A stretch of 64,000 bases of DNA from Hoeflea_A sp965249925 (GTDB taxonomy: Bacteria > Pseudomonadota > Alphaproteobacteria > Rhizobiales > Rhizobiaceae): the NCBI GenBank assembly GCA_965249925.1, contig OZ252260.1, positions 5,394,001-5,458,000 of the forward strand, read 5' to 3'. Made by a program: the position numbers and the translations under genes. The notes under the pieces were generated by a model, which ran no database searches, was not told the DNA's origin, and saw only the letters and a list, made by a program, of their open reading frames with translations. Position 1 is the stretch's first letter, and the number at the start of each line of letters is the position of its first letter. This document shows positions 62,885 through 64,000 of this stretch, piece after piece.

Positions 62885-63547
62885 ATGGTTGCCGGCGAAC
62901 GACCGACCACCACCATCAAGCGCCGTGGATTGATGCTTGTCCTCTCATCGCCCTCGGGCGCCGGCAAGTCGACCATTGCGCGCAGCCTTCTCGAGAACGA
63001 CAAGGAATTCAGTCTGTCCGTAAGCGTCACCACCCGGCCAAGGCGGGGCAGCGAAATCGACGGGGTTCACTATCGATTTTTGACGGATGTTGAGTTCAAC
63101 ATGTTACGCGACACTGACGCGCTGCTGGAATGGGCCGAGGTGCATGGCAACCTCTACGGGACACCGCGCGAACCCGTCGAGCGTTCGATGGCTGGTGGCA
63201 CGGACATGCTGTTTGATATCGACTGGCAGGGTGCGCAGCAACTGCAGGAAAAAATGTCGGCAGACGTGGTGTCGGTGTTCATTCTCCCGCCGTCACTGGC
63301 CGAGTTGAAATCAAGGTTGCAGCGGCGTGCTGAGGACAGCGATAAGGTCATCGAGACACGGCTGGCCAACTCGCGCGCCGAAATGGAGCACTGGCTTGAC
63401 TATGACTACGTGGTGATAAACGACGACCTCGACCGAGCCTATTCGGCGGTCAGGAGCATAGTCCAGGCGGAACGATTGCGCCGCGACAGGCGGCCCGGTC
63501 TGTTCGATTTCGTGACCGGACTTCTGGGCGAGGACACCGATCCCTAA
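62885..63547 (+). CDS. gmk: Guanylate kinase
   Basis: Phosphorylates GMP to GDP. The P-loop SSPSGAGKST is at residues 21-30. SVTTRPRRGSEIDGVHYRF and the lid region IETRLANSRAEMEHW are typical. 220 residues. Its stop overlaps the convergent rsmA stop by 4 bp. Confidence 0.97.
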   Translation: MVAGERPTTTIKRRGLMLVLSSPSGAGKSTIARSLLENDKEFSLSVSVTTRPRRGSEIDGVHYRFLTDVEFNMLRDTDALLEWAEVHGNLYGTPREPVERSMAGGTDMLFDIDWQGAQQLQEKMSADVVSVFILPPSLAELKSRLQRRAEDSDKVIETRLANSRAEMEHWLDYDYVVINDDLDRAYSAVRSIVQAERLRRDRRPGLFDFVTGLLGEDTDP

Positions 63548-64000
63548 AGCGCGTTGGCAAGACAGCAGAATTCTGCGATGTCCAGGGTCTCGGCACGCCG
63601 TGTCGGATCGATGTCGCATGCAATCAACAGGGCCTCGCCGCCAAGTGGTTTGAGGCTTTGCCGCAGCATTTTGCGTCGCTGGCCGAAGGCCGCCCGGGTC
63701 ACCCGCTCCAGGGCCGTCGCCGAGCAATGAAGTGGCGACGGGCGCGGCTGCAAGAAGACGACACTGGAGGTCACTTTCGGCGGCGGTGTGAAGGCGCGCG
63801 GCGGCACATCAAAGGCGATGGAAGCCTCGCAGCGCCACCCGGCCAGAACACCGAGTCGTCCATACGCTGCGGATCCGGGCACGGCGACCACCCGTTGCCC
63901 CACTTCCTTCTGGAACATGAGGGTCATGGAACGGTAGAATGGGGGCCACGGATCCGCCAGCAACCAGTTGACAAGCAGTTGCGTGCCGATGTTGTAGGGC
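63544..64000 (-). CDS. rsmA: 16S rRNA adenine dimethyltransferase, partial (N-terminus beyond right edge)
   Basis: The last 151 residues of RsmA/KsgA, which dimethylates two adjacent adenines near the 3' end of 16S rRNA. At the right edge the frame begins with PYNIGTQLL, the second half of the NLPYNI catalytic motif. MTLMFQKEVGQRVVA, FDVPPRAFTPPPKVTSSVV and FGQRRKMLRQSL follow, all conserved in the family. The SAM-binding half is off the window. The stop overlaps that of gmk. Confidence 0.95.
   Translation of the reverse strand, partial: PYNIGTQLLVNWLLADPWPPFYRSMTLMFQKEVGQRVVAVPGSAAYGRLGVLAGWRCEASIAFDVPPRAFTPPPKVTSSVVFLQPRPSPLHCSATALERVTRAAFGQRRKMLRQSLKPLGGEALLIACDIDPTRRAETLDIAEFCCLANAL

Noticed and set aside
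1..64000. Search by eye for tRNA genes, rRNA, CRISPR repeats and integrase or phage genes.
   Set aside because: None seen in the gaps; short RNAs cannot be excluded without a covariance search.

Overview
The window looks like a chromosomal segment of a high-GC alphaproteobacterium, most likely of the Hyphomicrobiales (Rhizobiales). The evidence is gene content and order: fabD-fabG-acpP-fabF-mltG-yicC-gmk-rsmA, rpsF-rpsR-DUF2232-rplI followed by dnaB-alr-radA-cvpA-purF-SDR, a nadABC operon paired with a COG4111/NadQ-type NAD regulator, and small families typical of this order (TIGR02301, DUF2799). Genus cannot be settled from the sequence alone. I saw no rRNA, tRNA, CRISPR array or prophage.

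Layout. 1-5153: start of a leucine/glutamate-type dehydrogenase (runs off the left edge), a folate/biopterin-type transporter, an FHA-membrane-trypsin-like protease, and an MFS transporter. 5154-9007: the nadABC operon for de novo NAD synthesis, with a 21-bp operator-like palindrome and a leader hairpin in front. 9237-11545: a class C serine hydrolase, a hotdog thioesterase and a histidine phosphatase. 11672-13203: a complete IS5-like insertion sequence with 12-bp terminal repeats and a 6-bp target duplication, sitting directly after the stop codon of a secreted RTX/DUF4214 protein (13206-14357). 14779-16791: a membrane adenylate cyclase. 16875-19865: a tight operon ygfZ - HD hydrolase - tyrosine phosphatase - nadQ. 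19931-25482: small secreted and hypothetical proteins, DUF3179, NUDIX, DUF2799 lipoprotein, SRAP, LysE, and an orphan antitoxin followed by what looks like a decayed toxin. 25652-32491: cysS, cimA, rarD, an SDR, a periplasmic glycerophosphodiesterase and a LOG protein. 32743-38240: a LysM protein, an Atm1-type ABC exporter, and psd-pssA for phosphatidylethanolamine synthesis, closed by a strong terminator. 38309-43518: an RND pump, its adaptor and a PadR regulator with a readable promoter/operator region. 43720-54828: SDR, purF, cvpA, radA, alr, dnaB, cfa, rplI, DUF2232, rpsR, rpsF. 55137-56343: a cupin-ArsR-AHSA1 operon with twin operators. 56878-64000: fatty acid synthesis and cell-envelope genes, ending in a partial rsmA.

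How the parts work together. The NAD operon and its presumed regulator lie about 9 kb apart. Envelope functions dominate the right half: fatty acid synthesis, phospholipid head groups (psd, pssA), cyclopropane modification (cfa), peptidoglycan precursors (alr), glycan-strand termination (mltG) and multidrug efflux. Most genes are ordinary chromosomal genes. The less ordinary items are regulatory DNA (nad operator and leader hairpin, padR half-site array, cupin-operon repeats), several unusual domain arrangements, the IS insertion, and the antitoxin with a broken partner. I did not find a clear, wholly new multi-gene system.
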